Shown here one piece after another: positions 8,347 to 17,100 of a stretch of 64,000 nt of DNA. The stretch spans positions 1 through 64,000 of the forward strand of contig NZ_PJBP01000173.1 of the NCBI RefSeq assembly GCF_002836415.1, given 5' to 3'. The DNA comes from Psychromonas sp. MB-3u-54. Lineage in GTDB: Bacteria; Pseudomonadota; Gammaproteobacteria; Enterobacterales; Psychromonadaceae. The position numbers and the translations under genes were made by a program. Position 1 is the stretch's first letter; every line of letters starts with the position of its first letter. The notes under the pieces were generated by a model that saw only the letters and a list, made by a program, of their open reading frames with translations, was not told the DNA's origin and made no database searches.

Positions 8347-9357
8347 TTAACGTCCTTCCATTTGTGCATTTGCCTGTCTAACATTCCAAACCATCACAGG
8401 AATAACCGCAATCATGATAATCACCGCTATCGCCGCGCCACGGCCAAAATCACCGCCTCCCCTAAACATCCAGTCAAACATCATGTTGGCCAGTACTTGG
8501 GTATCCCATTGACCATTGGTCATGGCTAAAACGATATCAAAGACTTTAAGGACTAAAATAGTAATAGTGGTCCATACCACGGCAATCGATCCCCAAATTT
8601 GCGGGATAAGAATTTTAAAGAAAATTTGTATGCCATTGGCCCCATCTAATACGGCAGCTTCGACGGTTTCCTCGGGAATACCGCGCAGTGCAGCCGATAA
8701 AATTACCATGGCAAAACCCGTTTGGATCCAAATTAAAATCACCATTAATAAAATATCATTCCAAAATGGAATAGTTATCCAGGCTTGTGGTGTGCCGCCA
8801 AAATACTCAACAACCGCATTAAGCAGACCAATTTGATCAGACCCTTCGGCGCGGTAATCATAAACAAATTTCCAGATAATAGAGGCGCCGATAAAAGAGA
8901 TCGCCATGGGCATAAAAATAAGACTTTTGGCAATATTTCCCCAACGAATACGGTCGGTGAGTGCTGCAATAATCAAACCAAAAAACGTTGATAATGCGGG
9001 CACAATCAATAACCACATGACGTTATTGATTAAACTTTCAATAAATTCATTGTCGTTAAATAGCCACTGATAATTAGCTAATCCAACAAAATCTTCACCA
9101 TTGCGGCCGTGTAATGACAAATACACTGAATCAAAGACCGGATAAACAAGGTATAAACCAAGAAAAAATAAGGCGGGACCTAAAAATAACCAGGGCCGAA
9201 TGGCTGCTGCCCGGCGAATATTTTTTGCCATCTTTTGGTTGGAAACATGATTGATTGGGAAGATGACACCCAACAGCCAGTTACTGCCAAAAAAATAAAA
9301 AACACAAGCGAAAACACCCAGTAGCATGGCCAGTAAGGAGTAATATAATTGTTCCAT
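8347..9357 (-). CDS. aglF: Alpha-glucoside ABC transporter permease, MalF-type
   Basis: The 336-residue permease shows an N-terminal helix pair, then 'RPWLFLGPALFFLGLYLVYP', and the EAA loop 'ETVEAAVLDGANGIQIFFKI'. The stretch 'WGNIAKSLIFMPMAISFIGA' and the C-terminal 'MFDWMFRGGGDFGRGAAIAV' closely follow AglF as I remember it. It pairs with the downstream MalG-type protein to form the channel. A strong intrinsic terminator-like hairpin separates it from the binding-protein gene, so it is probably expressed at a lower level than that gene. Confidence 0.8.
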   Translation of the reverse strand: MEQLYYSLLAMLLGVFACVFYFFGSNWLLGVIFPINHVSNQKMAKNIRRAAAIRPWLFLGPALFFLGLYLVYPVFDSVYLSLHGRNGEDFVGLANYQWLFNDNEFIESLINNVMWLLIVPALSTFFGLIIAALTDRIRWGNIAKSLIFMPMAISFIGASIIWKFVYDYRAEGSDQIGLLNAVVEYFGGTPQAWITIPFWNDILLMVILIWIQTGFAMVILSAALRGIPEETVEAAVLDGANGIQIFFKILIPQIWGSIAVVWTTITILVLKVFDIVLAMTNGQWDTQVLANMMFDWMFRGGGDFGRGAAIAVIIMIAVIPVMVWNVRQANAQMEGR

Positions 9358-9380
9358 TGGAAAACCTCACACAGGGAGCA

Positions 9381-9416
9381 AAATAAAAAAATAAGCCGGT
9401 GTTTTGCCGGCTTATT
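9381..9416 (-). terminator. Intercistronic attenuator between aglE and aglF
   Basis: Read on the minus strand this is AATAAGCCGG, a 7-base loop and CCGGCTTATT, followed by a T-rich tail (TTTTTATTTT). The 10-bp stem and U-tract make a good intrinsic terminator placed inside the operon. The usual consequence in sugar ABC operons is that most transcripts stop after the binding-protein gene. Confidence 0.75.
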
Positions 9417-9427
9417 AGCAGGAGTCG

Positions 9428-10786
9428 TTATTTAAGCGCGTCCCACGTTCCTTGAATGTAGTCACCTACTTCTTGCGCTGATTTACCACCAGTGTAATCA
9501 ACCATACCTGTCCAGAATGCACCTGCACCAATTTTACCCGGCATTAAGTCAGAGCCGTCAAAACGGAAGGTGGTGGCATCCAGTAAAATATTACCTTGTT
9601 TTTTCAGTGTGTCATTACCATAGGCGTTGATGTTTACTCCTTTATAAGGCGTTAAGAAACCGGATTGCGCCATCCAAACCTCATGGGCGATAGGCGTTTG
9701 CAGAAAGGCAATAAAGGCTTGCGCTGCTTTTGAGTCCTCGGTAATGCCCCACATAGTACCTGCACCTAAGACGGGTTTACCCAGATCTTTAGACGCATAA
9801 GCCGGGAAGTAAAAGAAGTCTGCATCGAGACCCAGTTTAGTGCCTTCGGGGAAGAAGCTGGGAATAAATGAAGCTTGTTTATGCAGATAACATTTAGGCG
9901 GTGAGCTAAATAGACCAAGCGGACTTTCTCGGAAATCAGAGGTGGCGACAGCACGGGCACCGCCATCAACGAATTTATCATTACTCGCAAACCAACCAAA
10001 CTCTTCAATGGCCTGAACAACTTTAGGATCGTTAAATTTCAAATCATTGCTGATCCAGCGGTCATAATCTTTAGGTGACTGTGTTCTTAACATTAAATCT
10101 TCAACCCAATCGGTTGCCGGCCAACCCGTTGCAGCGCCGCTTCCCAGACCAATACACCAGGGTGTTTCGCCATCGGCAACAATCTGTTTGGTTAGTGCTT
10201 TCAACTCTTCCATCGTTTTGGGGACTTGATAGCCTGCATCTTCAAAATTTTCAGGAATAAACCAAACCAGTGATTTCAAATCAACTTTATAGAAGAAACC
10301 AAATAAATTTTTGTTGCCTTTCTTATCGGTAAAAGTACCAAGATCCACCCATGATGATCCTGCTGCATAGTTTTCTTTTACCCATTTTTCGGTATCAGCA
10401 CTGAGCGGTGATAAAAAACCTTTTGATGCAAGGTCAGCCGCTAAGCCGGGTTGCGGGAAAATAGCAATATTAGGTGCACTGCCTGCCTGAACATCAATCA
10501 CAATTTGTTGTTCGAAAGAATCTGACCCTGCATACTGTACGTCTGCGCCAGTTGCCGCTTCAAAATACGCAATCACACTTTCGGCGAGATCTTTATCCGC
10601 CCCTAGCCAAGGACCTTTAATAGTCAGCGTTTCTCCTTTTAAGTTAACGTCCTTTTTAAATTGCTCATAACTTGCCCAGTTAAAGGTATTGTCTTCGCCA
10701 GGCTGAAACTTCAAATCAGCTGCAAAAGCTGATGAAGAGCTAAGGATTGCCAGTGCAATGGCGCTATTGAGTATTTTGTTTTTCAT
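9428..10786 (-). CDS. aglE: Alpha-glucoside ABC transporter substrate-binding protein
   Basis: The 452-residue precursor begins with a classical signal peptide (positively charged start, hydrophobic core, cleavage likely after 'SSSSAFA' at about residue 22). The mature part is a cluster-1 (MalE-like) sugar-binding protein: 'LTIKGPWLGADKDLAESVIA', 'IAIFPQPGLAADLASKG', and 'PVLGAGTMWGI' in the C-lobe. It should capture the sugar in the periplasm and deliver it to the AglFG-like channel. It is the first gene of the leftward operon. The substrate class is inferred from similarity and from the glucosidase gene next door. Confidence 0.8.
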   Translation of the reverse strand: MKNKILNSAIALAILSSSSAFAADLKFQPGEDNTFNWASYEQFKKDVNLKGETLTIKGPWLGADKDLAESVIAYFEAATGADVQYAGSDSFEQQIVIDVQAGSAPNIAIFPQPGLAADLASKGFLSPLSADTEKWVKENYAAGSSWVDLGTFTDKKGNKNLFGFFYKVDLKSLVWFIPENFEDAGYQVPKTMEELKALTKQIVADGETPWCIGLGSGAATGWPATDWVEDLMLRTQSPKDYDRWISNDLKFNDPKVVQAIEEFGWFASNDKFVDGGARAVATSDFRESPLGLFSSPPKCYLHKQASFIPSFFPEGTKLGLDADFFYFPAYASKDLGKPVLGAGTMWGITEDSKAAQAFIAFLQTPIAHEVWMAQSGFLTPYKGVNINAYGNDTLKKQGNILLDATTFRFDGSDLMPGKIGAGAFWTGMVDYTGGKSAQEVGDYIQGTWDALK

Positions 10787-10945
10787 CTTTATTTTAACTC
10801 CGTTTTTAACAAAAAAGGAACGTTTACTAAATCATTTAAGATAGAAACTATCAGGCGCTGATAATAGACAAAGATGTTGCTAAATATAGTTAATTGTACG
10901 GATAATGTGTGCAAAGCCTCTTTTTTGTATGAATTACGTACTGTT

Positions 10946-10965
10946 TTGGTGATAAGCATCACTTA
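10946..10965. promoter_or_regulatory. Candidate CRP-binding site in the aglE/lacI-type divergent promoter
   Basis: GTGATAAGCATCAC fits the CRP core GTGA-N6-TCAC exactly, centred at about 10955 between the divergent transporter and regulator genes. Catabolite control of an alpha-glucoside operon would be expected. The same 14 bases can also be read as the inverted repeat GTGAT-N4-ATCAC, so a LacI-family operator cannot be excluded. Confidence 0.55.
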
Positions 10966-10970
10966 ATTTA

Positions 10971-10984
10971 TAAACTTAGGTTTA
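10971..10984. promoter_or_regulatory. Inverted repeat TAAAC-N4-GTTTA, possible regulator operator
   Basis: A 5-bp inverted repeat with a 4-bp spacer lies just downstream of the CRP-like site and about 60 bp before the preferred start of the LacI-family gene. Its position suits autoregulation. The motif is short, so this is tentative. Confidence 0.3.
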
Positions 10985-11044
10985 TAGTGTATGAATAATT
11001 TACTAAAACGATTTAGACTGAGTGGCAATATAAGGGGTATCCGA

Positions 11045-12088
11045 GTGAAAATTCCACAAAAACACACATTAAAAAATATTTCCCAGCAACTGCATGTCTC
11101 TTCTGCGACTGTCTCTAATGCTTTTAATAAACCGGCTCAACTGTCAAAGTCGCTGCGCAGTAAAATATTAAAATATTGTGAAGAGGTGGGTTATTTGGGG
11201 CCAAGTATGGCCGCAAGAAGCCTGCGCACGGGTAAAACCGGGGTTTATGGTATTGTCTTATCCGATGATATCTCTGAGTCCTTAATGAACCCGGTGGCCA
11301 ATCAATTTTTAAGCGCTGTTGCCGAGGTGTTTGATAAACAGCATGTCAATATGCTGCTGCTCGCCTCGGATACCAAGCGTTATCTTGTTAATCAAATTGA
11401 TACTCTGGCGGATGCCTTTATTGTTTATGGTCAACCACAAAATAGTAAAATATTAATACGTCTTGAATTACAAAATAAACCCATTATCACGGTGGATTTT
11501 CAATATAAAAACTACCCGTCCATTAATATTAATAACCATGAAGCTGCTTATTCGATCGCTAAATACGCCATTGATCATACTCAAGCCAGCACTATTCATC
11601 CGGTTATTTTAGGGCTGCACCTTACCCAGAACAGCGATTCGCAATCTATTCGCGATCAGGCTTTATTCTCAGCCACTGAGTCTATTAGTCGCTGCCGATT
11701 AGAAGGCTATAAAGAGGCTTTAAATGACGCTGATATTGCCATTGGAAATGATGCTATCTGGCAAATAGAGCCCTATGATGAGCGCATGATCAAAACTATT
11801 ATTCGCGGCATATTAACGTCCTCTGAGCCCATTAATTTACTGCTCTGCATGAGTGATAAAATTGCGATTGCCGCTTTAGATGTGGCCTCTGAACTTAATA
11901 TTACCGTGCCCGGTAAGTTACAGATTGTCGGCTTTGATGGTATAACCCGCGCACTGGAAAAGGGGATCACGACGGTAGGCCAACCTATTAAAGAAAAGGG
12001 CAATATTGCAGCAGAGGTCTGCCTTGGTATTCGCAACAGCGAATCAGTTACGCTGTTAACTGACTTAATCATTAATCAAAGTGCATAG
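11045..12088 (+). CDS. LacI-family transcriptional regulator of the alpha-glucoside locus
   Basis: The product has an N-terminal LacI helix-turn-helix ('TLKNISQQLHVSSATVSNAFNKP', quoted in part: TLKNISQQLHVSS) followed by a periplasmic-binding-protein-like sensor domain ('GIVLSDDISES', 'IVGFDGITRALEKGITTVGQP'). I prefer GTG 11045 to the upstream ATG 10991 because AAGGGG lies 7 bp before it and the HTH then starts at about residue 8, as usual in the family; this gives 347 residues. It diverges from the transporter operon and precedes the glucosidase gene, so it most likely controls both. The inducer is probably an alpha-glucoside. Confidence 0.85.
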   Translation: MKIPQKHTLKNISQQLHVSSATVSNAFNKPAQLSKSLRSKILKYCEEVGYLGPSMAARSLRTGKTGVYGIVLSDDISESLMNPVANQFLSAVAEVFDKQHVNMLLLASDTKRYLVNQIDTLADAFIVYGQPQNSKILIRLELQNKPIITVDFQYKNYPSININNHEAAYSIAKYAIDHTQASTIHPVILGLHLTQNSDSQSIRDQALFSATESISRCRLEGYKEALNDADIAIGNDAIWQIEPYDERMIKTIIRGILTSSEPINLLLCMSDKIAIAALDVASELNITVPGKLQIVGFDGITRALEKGITTVGQPIKEKGNIAAEVCLGIRNSESVTLLTDLIINQSA

Positions 12089-12157
12089 CGATACTCAAAA
12101 TCACTTAAAGATGCTGATTTTAGGATCTGCAAGTAGTTTGGTTATATACAGATAATA

Positions 12158-12389
12158 ATACCAAACGCATCAAATAAGTGATCAGTCTTGCTGGTTAAAA
12201 TTAACTCTATCTGCGTTATACGTTTTATTCAGAATGTCGTGTTCTTCAGCACTTCGTGGTCAGCTAAAGCTGTTCAAAATCGTTCCATACGATTTTGTGA
12301 AAGGAGAGTAACTACTTCCTGCAACTCATGCCTGCTAGTGTTAATTTTTCCGACGCAATGCAAGATCACATTTTGAATATATTTGGTAT
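12158..12389. mobile_element. MITE-like element with ATACCAAA/TTTGGTAT ends
   Basis: This roughly 232-bp segment without coding capacity is bounded by ATACCAAA and its complement TTTGGTAT, with TTATACC-like bases beyond. Its interior contains a ~44-bp block (12255-12299) including CAAAATCGT-TCCAT-ACGATTTTG, found in reverse orientation at 25741-25784 in a second element with similar ends. It lies 46 bp upstream of the glucosidase ATG, so it may have brought or displaced a promoter. Confidence 0.6.
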
Positions 12390-12435
12390 AACCAATAATT
12401 TTATCGAATGATTCATCAATATAAGGAACCGCTGT

Positions 12436-14139
12436 ATGAAGGGGGCAATAACAAAAAGGTGGTGGCATAACTGTGTGGTCTACCAAATTTATCCGCGCAG
12501 CTTTAATGACAGCAGCGGTGATGGCTTGGGAGATATTCAAGGTATTATCGATAAGCTGGATCATATTCAGGCATTGGGCGCTAATATTATCTGGTTAAGC
12601 CCGGTAAACCAGTCGCCGATGGATGATAACGGCTACGATATTTCCGATTATTATAAAATAGCCCCGGAATACGGCACCATGGCGGACATGGAATTATTGA
12701 TTCTTGAAGCTAAAAAACGCGACATTAAAATTTTAATGGATCTGGTGGTCAATCATACCTCCGATGAGCACCCTTGGTTTGTTGAATCGAAAAGCAGCTT
12801 GGATAATCCAAAACGGGATTGGTATATCTGGAAAGATCCCAAACCCGATGGCAGTGAGCCCAATAACTGGGAATCTTTTTTTACGCCAAAAGCCTGGGAA
12901 TTTGATGATGCAAGCAAGCAGTACTATTTACACCTGTTCAGTAAAAAGCAGCCCGATTTAAACTGGGAAAATCCGAAGGTGCGTGCCGCAATCCATGACG
13001 TTTTACATTTTTGGCTAAAAAAAGGCATTGGCGGCTTCCGCATGGATGTTATCAATATGATTGGCAAACCCTCGGACTTTCCCGATGCCACCATTTTTGA
13101 TGAAGGTGTCGCGGGCTGGGAGCATTGGGCAAATAACCTCTTATGTCATCAATACCTGCGTGAAATTGATGACAAAGTATTGTCCCACTATGATGTTATG
13201 ACCGTTGCAGAAACGCCTTTTACTACGACTTTAGATGGCCGTTATTATTCACATCCGGACCGTCATGAAGTCAGTATGATTTTTCATTTTGAACATATGA
13301 GCATCGACAGAGAAGAGCATAATGCCGTGCGTAAACCCTTTGATCTCGTTGAATATAAAGAGATCATGACACGCTGGCAGAATGACCTCTATCAAAAGGG
13401 GTGGAACAGCTTATATTGGAGCAATCACGATCAGCCGCGTACGGTTTCCCGCTTTGGCAGCGACTGTAAAGAATATCGCAGGATTAGCGCGAAAATGCTC
13501 GGCACCCTCACTCATATGATGAGCGGGACACCCTATGTCTATCAAGGTGAAGAGATTGGCATGACCAATAAAACCTTTACTGATATCAGCCAATTTGATG
13601 ATCTGATGGCCAAGTTTCATTATCAGAAAATATTAGCCAGTGGCCGCAGCGCGCAACAGGCCCTTGATTTTCTTAACTACTTTTCCCGTGATCATGCCCG
13701 TCTGCCGATGCAATGGGATAACAGTTTAAATGCCGGATTTACCACCGGCACCCCCTGGCTGGCGCTCAATAATAATCAGGCAGATGTGAATGCACAGACC
13801 GAAAGAGACAATGAAAATTCAATTTTCAATTATTATCGGAAACTGATCGCATTAAGAAAATCCACCGTCTATGGTGAGGTCATTACCTATGGTCGATATC
13901 AACTGCTGGATCAAGATGATGCTGATGTTTATGCCTATCAGCGCAGCTATAATGGTAAAACCTTATTAATCGTCTGTAACTTTACCAAGCAGAGCTTAAC
14001 CCGACATTACGACGGGGAAATTAAACAGCTGGTATTAAATAATTATCAAAATAACCCGCTAACACTTGCACCCTTAAGTCTTGCACCTTATCAGGCACTT
14101 ATTCTGGATATTTCTCCGGGACATGCAGATAAACTATAA
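12436..14139 (+). CDS. GH13 alpha-glucosidase (oligo-1,6-glucosidase type)
   Basis: The 567-residue protein is a cytoplasmic GH13 enzyme with a (beta/alpha)8 barrel. The conserved regions are 'DLVVNHTSDEHPWF' (N106-H107), 'GFRMDVINM' with nucleophile D204, 'AETPF' with acid/base E259, and 'NHDQPR' with D332. 'VYQIYPRSFNDSSGDGLGDI' at the start is typical of the oligo-1,6-glucosidase/alpha-glucosidase subgroup. It should hydrolyse imported alpha-glucosides to glucose. No signal peptide is present. Linkage specificity cannot be told from sequence by eye. It completes the locus with the divergent ABC transporter and LacI-family regulator. Confidence 0.88.
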   Translation: MKGAITKRWWHNCVVYQIYPRSFNDSSGDGLGDIQGIIDKLDHIQALGANIIWLSPVNQSPMDDNGYDISDYYKIAPEYGTMADMELLILEAKKRDIKILMDLVVNHTSDEHPWFVESKSSLDNPKRDWYIWKDPKPDGSEPNNWESFFTPKAWEFDDASKQYYLHLFSKKQPDLNWENPKVRAAIHDVLHFWLKKGIGGFRMDVINMIGKPSDFPDATIFDEGVAGWEHWANNLLCHQYLREIDDKVLSHYDVMTVAETPFTTTLDGRYYSHPDRHEVSMIFHFEHMSIDREEHNAVRKPFDLVEYKEIMTRWQNDLYQKGWNSLYWSNHDQPRTVSRFGSDCKEYRRISAKMLGTLTHMMSGTPYVYQGEEIGMTNKTFTDISQFDDLMAKFHYQKILASGRSAQQALDFLNYFSRDHARLPMQWDNSLNAGFTTGTPWLALNNNQADVNAQTERDNENSIFNYYRKLIALRKSTVYGEVITYGRYQLLDQDDADVYAYQRSYNGKTLLIVCNFTKQSLTRHYDGEIKQLVLNNYQNNPLTLAPLSLAPYQALILDISPGHADKL

Positions 14140-14198
14140 ACGTTGGATTGATTAATGAATTTGCCGTAATGCCAAACTTAACGGGATAGACTAAATAT

Positions 14199-14256
14199 AA
14201 ATTAACGTGGTTTTTATTTTAAATAAACAGGCTTAGAATGGGAAATTCGACAGCCT
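14199..14256 (+). promoter_or_regulatory. Leader block shared with the GFA gene, copy 1
   Basis: Bases 14199-14256 match 16322-16378 at most positions: AAATTA-NN-GTGGTTTTT-R-TTTTAAATAA-R-CAGGCT, then a purine-rich stretch ending TTC-K-ACAGCC. Each copy sits 33-35 bp before a start codon (ATG 14290 and ATG 16412). Two otherwise unrelated genes with the same upstream block suggest a shared promoter or leader element, or a duplicated segment. Confidence 0.5.
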
Positions 14257-14302
14257 TATTATATTCAACAATAAAAAGGGAGATGAGTTATGTACTACAT
14301 AG

Positions 14303-14674
14303 TTGAACACCAGTAAATCATTCGAGCAAGCATCAGTAGATCTTGATGCAGCCGTTAAACGGCACAACTTTGGAGTGTTGTATGTCCATGATTTAGGGGA
14401 GACTCTGCGTGGTAAAGGGGGTTCATTTGCTGAGCAGTGTCAGGTTTTTGAGGTCTGTAATCCGGGGCAGGCTGCCAAAGTTATGTCCATCGATATGCGC
14501 CTGAATATGGCCTTACCGTGTCGTATCTCGGTTTTTACGGAGAAAGGTAAAACCAAGATTGGTCTTATTAAGCCCGAGCAAATGCTGGCGGCACTCTCGA
14601 AGGATGCAGCCTTAATTCAAGTCGCCAAAGAGGTTGAGGAACAGACCATACAGATGGTTGACGAGGCGAAATAA
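14303..14674 (+). CDS. DUF302 family protein with disrupted native start
   Basis: The reading from TTG 14303 gives 123 residues with the DUF302 pattern ('GVLYVHDLGETLRGKGG', 'VFEVCNPGQAAKVMSIDMRLNMALPCRISVFT'). The natural start appears to be ATG 14290, which has AGGGAG upstream. From there the frame reads M-Y-Y-I-V-E-H-Q and stops. Removing one base near 14307-14308 would give 'MYYIVETSKSFEQA', the N-terminus I expect for this family. So there is a one-base insertion (or sequencing error) six codons into the gene, and only a TTG start remains downstream. DUF302 has no firm biochemical function. It lies upstream of the flavohemoglobin gene. Confidence 0.75.
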   Translation: MNTSKSFEQASVDLDAAVKRHNFGVLYVHDLGETLRGKGGSFAEQCQVFEVCNPGQAAKVMSIDMRLNMALPCRISVFTEKGKTKIGLIKPEQMLAALSKDAALIQVAKEVEEQTIQMVDEAK

Positions 14675-14832
14675 ATCCCCGCAAGCACTGAGCCTAATAA
14701 GGTGTCGCTGTGCGGCACCGACCTTACTGTCCCGGTAAAAAATCCAACAAAAAAGCAGCTTGAACTCTGTGCATTGAGCGCGGATTCAGGTCAATACTCT
14801 TAAAATACTGAAGGTTTTATTTGCATCTTTTT

Positions 14833-14886
14833 AAATATGCATTTAATATACCTCTTAAGTAAAAAGAAGTATTTTAAATGCACATT
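14833..14886. promoter_or_regulatory. Candidate NsrR (nitric-oxide repressor) sites upstream of hmp
   Basis: Two AT-rich dyads precede the flavohemoglobin gene: AAATATGCATTT (14833-14844) and AAGTATTTTAAATGCACATT (14867-14886). The second resembles the NsrR consensus built on AAGATGYATTT and its complement, as at E. coli hmp, although its left half is shortened. Regulation of hmp by NsrR is common in gammaproteobacteria; this site is a prediction. Confidence 0.4.
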
Positions 14887-14897
14887 AAGGGGTTGAC

Positions 14898-16088
14898 ATG
14901 TTAACGCAAACTGAAATTAATATAATTAAAGACAGCGCACCGGCACTCGCACAATACGGAGAAGATATTACCGGGCGGTTTTATAAGATTCTCTTTCAGT
15001 CTAATCCGGAATTAAGTCATATTTTCAATATGACCAATCAGAAGAGTGGTAATCAGAAAGCGGCGTTAGCCAACGCTGTTTATGCGTTTGCAAAATACGT
15101 CGATAATCTTGAGGTTATCCTGGGTGATGTCGAGCGTATTGCACAAAAGCATGCCAGCTTGGGCATTAAAAGTGAACATTATCCGTTAGTGGGCAGCGCA
15201 TTATTACAGGCGATTGACGAAATTCTACAGCCTCCGCAGTCAGTGATCGATGCCTGGGCAAAAGGTTACGGTATTTTAGCCGATGTTTTCATTACTAGAG
15301 AACAGGTACTCTACGAGCAAAAATCAGAGCAGCAGGGCGGCTGGGCTGGCACGCGAGAATTTACCGTCGTGAATAAAGTGATTGAAACGCCCTTGATCAC
15401 CTCGTTTTACTTAAGACCGAATGACGGCTTGGCCATTTCCAACTTTGTTCCCGGGCAGTATATCGCCATTCATATGCAGCCGCCGGGGGCTGAAAACCAT
15501 CAAATTCGTCAATACAGCCTATCAAGTGCCTATAATAAAAACAGCTACCGCATCTCGGTAAAAAAAGAGCATAGCCCGCAGGGTGACGGACTGATTTCAA
15601 ACTACCTGCATGACGGGGTCAATGTTGACGATACGCTTAATCTGAGTAATCCCTTTGGCGAGTTTTATTTACAGGAAAGCAGTAATCCGGTGGTACTGAT
15701 AAGTGGCGGCGTGGGTATTACCCCGATGCAGGCGATGCTTGAAACCTTAGTATCAGAAAGCTCCCGTGAGGTTCATTTTGTGCATGGTGCGCTGGACAGC
15801 GAACATCATGCTTATAAAGAAAAACTTGATAATATGACGGATAAAAAGCAGGTAACAGCGCATGTTTTTTATGAGCAGGCACCCACCAAATTGGCGGACA
15901 ACCATTATCGAGGGCTTATTAATCTGGATTTGTTAAAATCAGATTTACCCCTGAGCAGTGCCGAATTTTATATTTGCGGCCCGCTTGTCATGATGAAAGC
16001 CGTTTATAAACAGTTAAAAATGTTACAAGTCGCGGATCAAAATATCTTCTATGAAGTCTTTGGTCCGTCTAAAACACTGGCGGAATAA
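14898..16088 (+). CDS. hmp: Flavohemoglobin, nitric oxide dioxygenase
   Basis: The 396-residue protein has an N-terminal globin domain (1-140) with distal Y29 and Q53, proximal H85 and Y95, then an FAD-binding domain ('IRQYSLSSAYNKNSYRISVK') and an NAD(P)H-binding domain ('VVLISGGVGITPMQAML' and 'FYICGPLVMMKAVYKQLK'). It converts NO and O2 to nitrate using NAD(P)H in the cytoplasm. Length and domain order match the family. AAGGGG lies 5-6 bp before the ATG. NsrR-like dyads precede it and a hairpin terminator follows, so it is probably a single-gene unit. Confidence 0.93.
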   Translation: MLTQTEINIIKDSAPALAQYGEDITGRFYKILFQSNPELSHIFNMTNQKSGNQKAALANAVYAFAKYVDNLEVILGDVERIAQKHASLGIKSEHYPLVGSALLQAIDEILQPPQSVIDAWAKGYGILADVFITREQVLYEQKSEQQGGWAGTREFTVVNKVIETPLITSFYLRPNDGLAISNFVPGQYIAIHMQPPGAENHQIRQYSLSSAYNKNSYRISVKKEHSPQGDGLISNYLHDGVNVDDTLNLSNPFGEFYLQESSNPVVLISGGVGITPMQAMLETLVSESSREVHFVHGALDSEHHAYKEKLDNMTDKKQVTAHVFYEQAPTKLADNHYRGLINLDLLKSDLPLSSAEFYICGPLVMMKAVYKQLKMLQVADQNIFYEVFGPSKTLAE

Positions 16089-16108
16089 AAACTTTTCAAT
16101 TAACAAGT

Positions 16109-16140
16109 GCAGATTATCAGCCAGCATAATCTGCCTGTTT
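16109..16140 (+). terminator. Terminator of hmp
   Basis: Stem GCAGATTAT / ATAATCTGC with an 8-base loop and a TGTTTT tail lies 20 bp after the hmp stop codon. Confidence 0.6.
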
Positions 16141-16321
16141 TAACGATTTTCTGCCATAACGGTTGATAATAAATATCAACCGTGCGAGCTTCTAACCTTT
16201 TATCTTATCTTCCCCATGTATCATTTCTGCCATTAAATTTAATCAATGACCGAGTTTAATGATTTCTCTGTCCCAGTATTAGCTGAATGTAAGAAGAATT
16301 AATTGAATAGAAAAGCAATCT

Positions 16322-16378
16322 AAATTAGGGTGGTTTTTGTTTTAAATAAGCAGGCTGAAAAGTATAAATTCTACAGCC
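16322..16378 (+). promoter_or_regulatory. Leader block shared with the DUF302 gene, copy 2
   Basis: This is the second copy of the block described at 14199-14256, 34 bp upstream of the GFA-family ATG. The conserved TTTTAAATAA-R-CAGGCT core could contain a -10-like TAAAT. The similarity fades just before each ribosome-binding site. Confidence 0.5.
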
Positions 16379-16411
16379 CCGTTAGCTGTTCTTAGTTGTT
16401 GGGAGATAATA

Positions 16412-16828
16412 ATGAAAGAGATTAAATATCCGATTAAGGGATCGTGCCAATGTGGCAATGTCACCTACGAGCTTTTAGAGCCGCCCACCATGATTGTGGC
16501 TTGTCACTGTATAGCATGCCAAAAATTATCGACAAGCGCATTTAGTATTACCGCAATGGTTCATGCAGATAGCATAAAATTCAAAGGTAATATGAGTGAG
16601 TGGAGCAGGGTAGCCGACAGCGGTAATATCAGCAGCGCGAAATTCTGCCCTTCTTGCGGAAACAGGCTCTATCATTTTAACCCCAGTGAACCCGAAAAAA
16701 TAAAACTCAAACCGAGTACCTTATCCGATACCAGGATCATAAATCCTACTGCTCATATCTGGGTTATTGAAAAACAAGATTGGTATAAAATTCCTAACGA
16801 TATGAAAGTCTTTGATAAGCAGCCTTAA
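16412..16828 (+). CDS. GFA-family zinc-binding protein
   Basis: The 138-residue protein matches the GFA/CENP-V fold: 'GSCQCGNVTYEL' at the N-terminus, 'CHCIACQKLSTSAFSI' mid-protein and 'KFCPSCGNRLYHF' later, which together give the cysteines for two structural zinc sites. Relatives include a glutathione-dependent formaldehyde-activating enzyme, but most members have no proven substrate, so I make no enzymatic claim. GGGAGATAAT precedes the ATG. Its leader block is shared with the DUF302 gene on the other side of hmp. Confidence 0.85.
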   Translation: MKEIKYPIKGSCQCGNVTYELLEPPTMIVACHCIACQKLSTSAFSITAMVHADSIKFKGNMSEWSRVADSGNISSAKFCPSCGNRLYHFNPSEPEKIKLKPSTLSDTRIINPTAHIWVIEKQDWYKIPNDMKVFDKQP

Positions 16829-17100
16829 GTATGCCGCTTTTTTGCAGCATGGGTCTGGGCAGTTAGTGCTGATTATTTCGCTGTGATAATTGGTTTATAT
16901 CGTCCGTTGTGATTGTTGCTAGCTTACTGGCCTGTTATTTAATCAATAGTTTTGCTGCCACCCCGTTTGGCGAGTAGGCAGGTCAGCGATGCTAAAAGGG
17001 CTTTGTCGATATTATAAGCGATTTTGTTTGCTGCCCGACAAAATAGCGACACTCCCCAGATTCTAGCTAATTTTGCATTTCGAAGTGGATTGGCTAGGAC

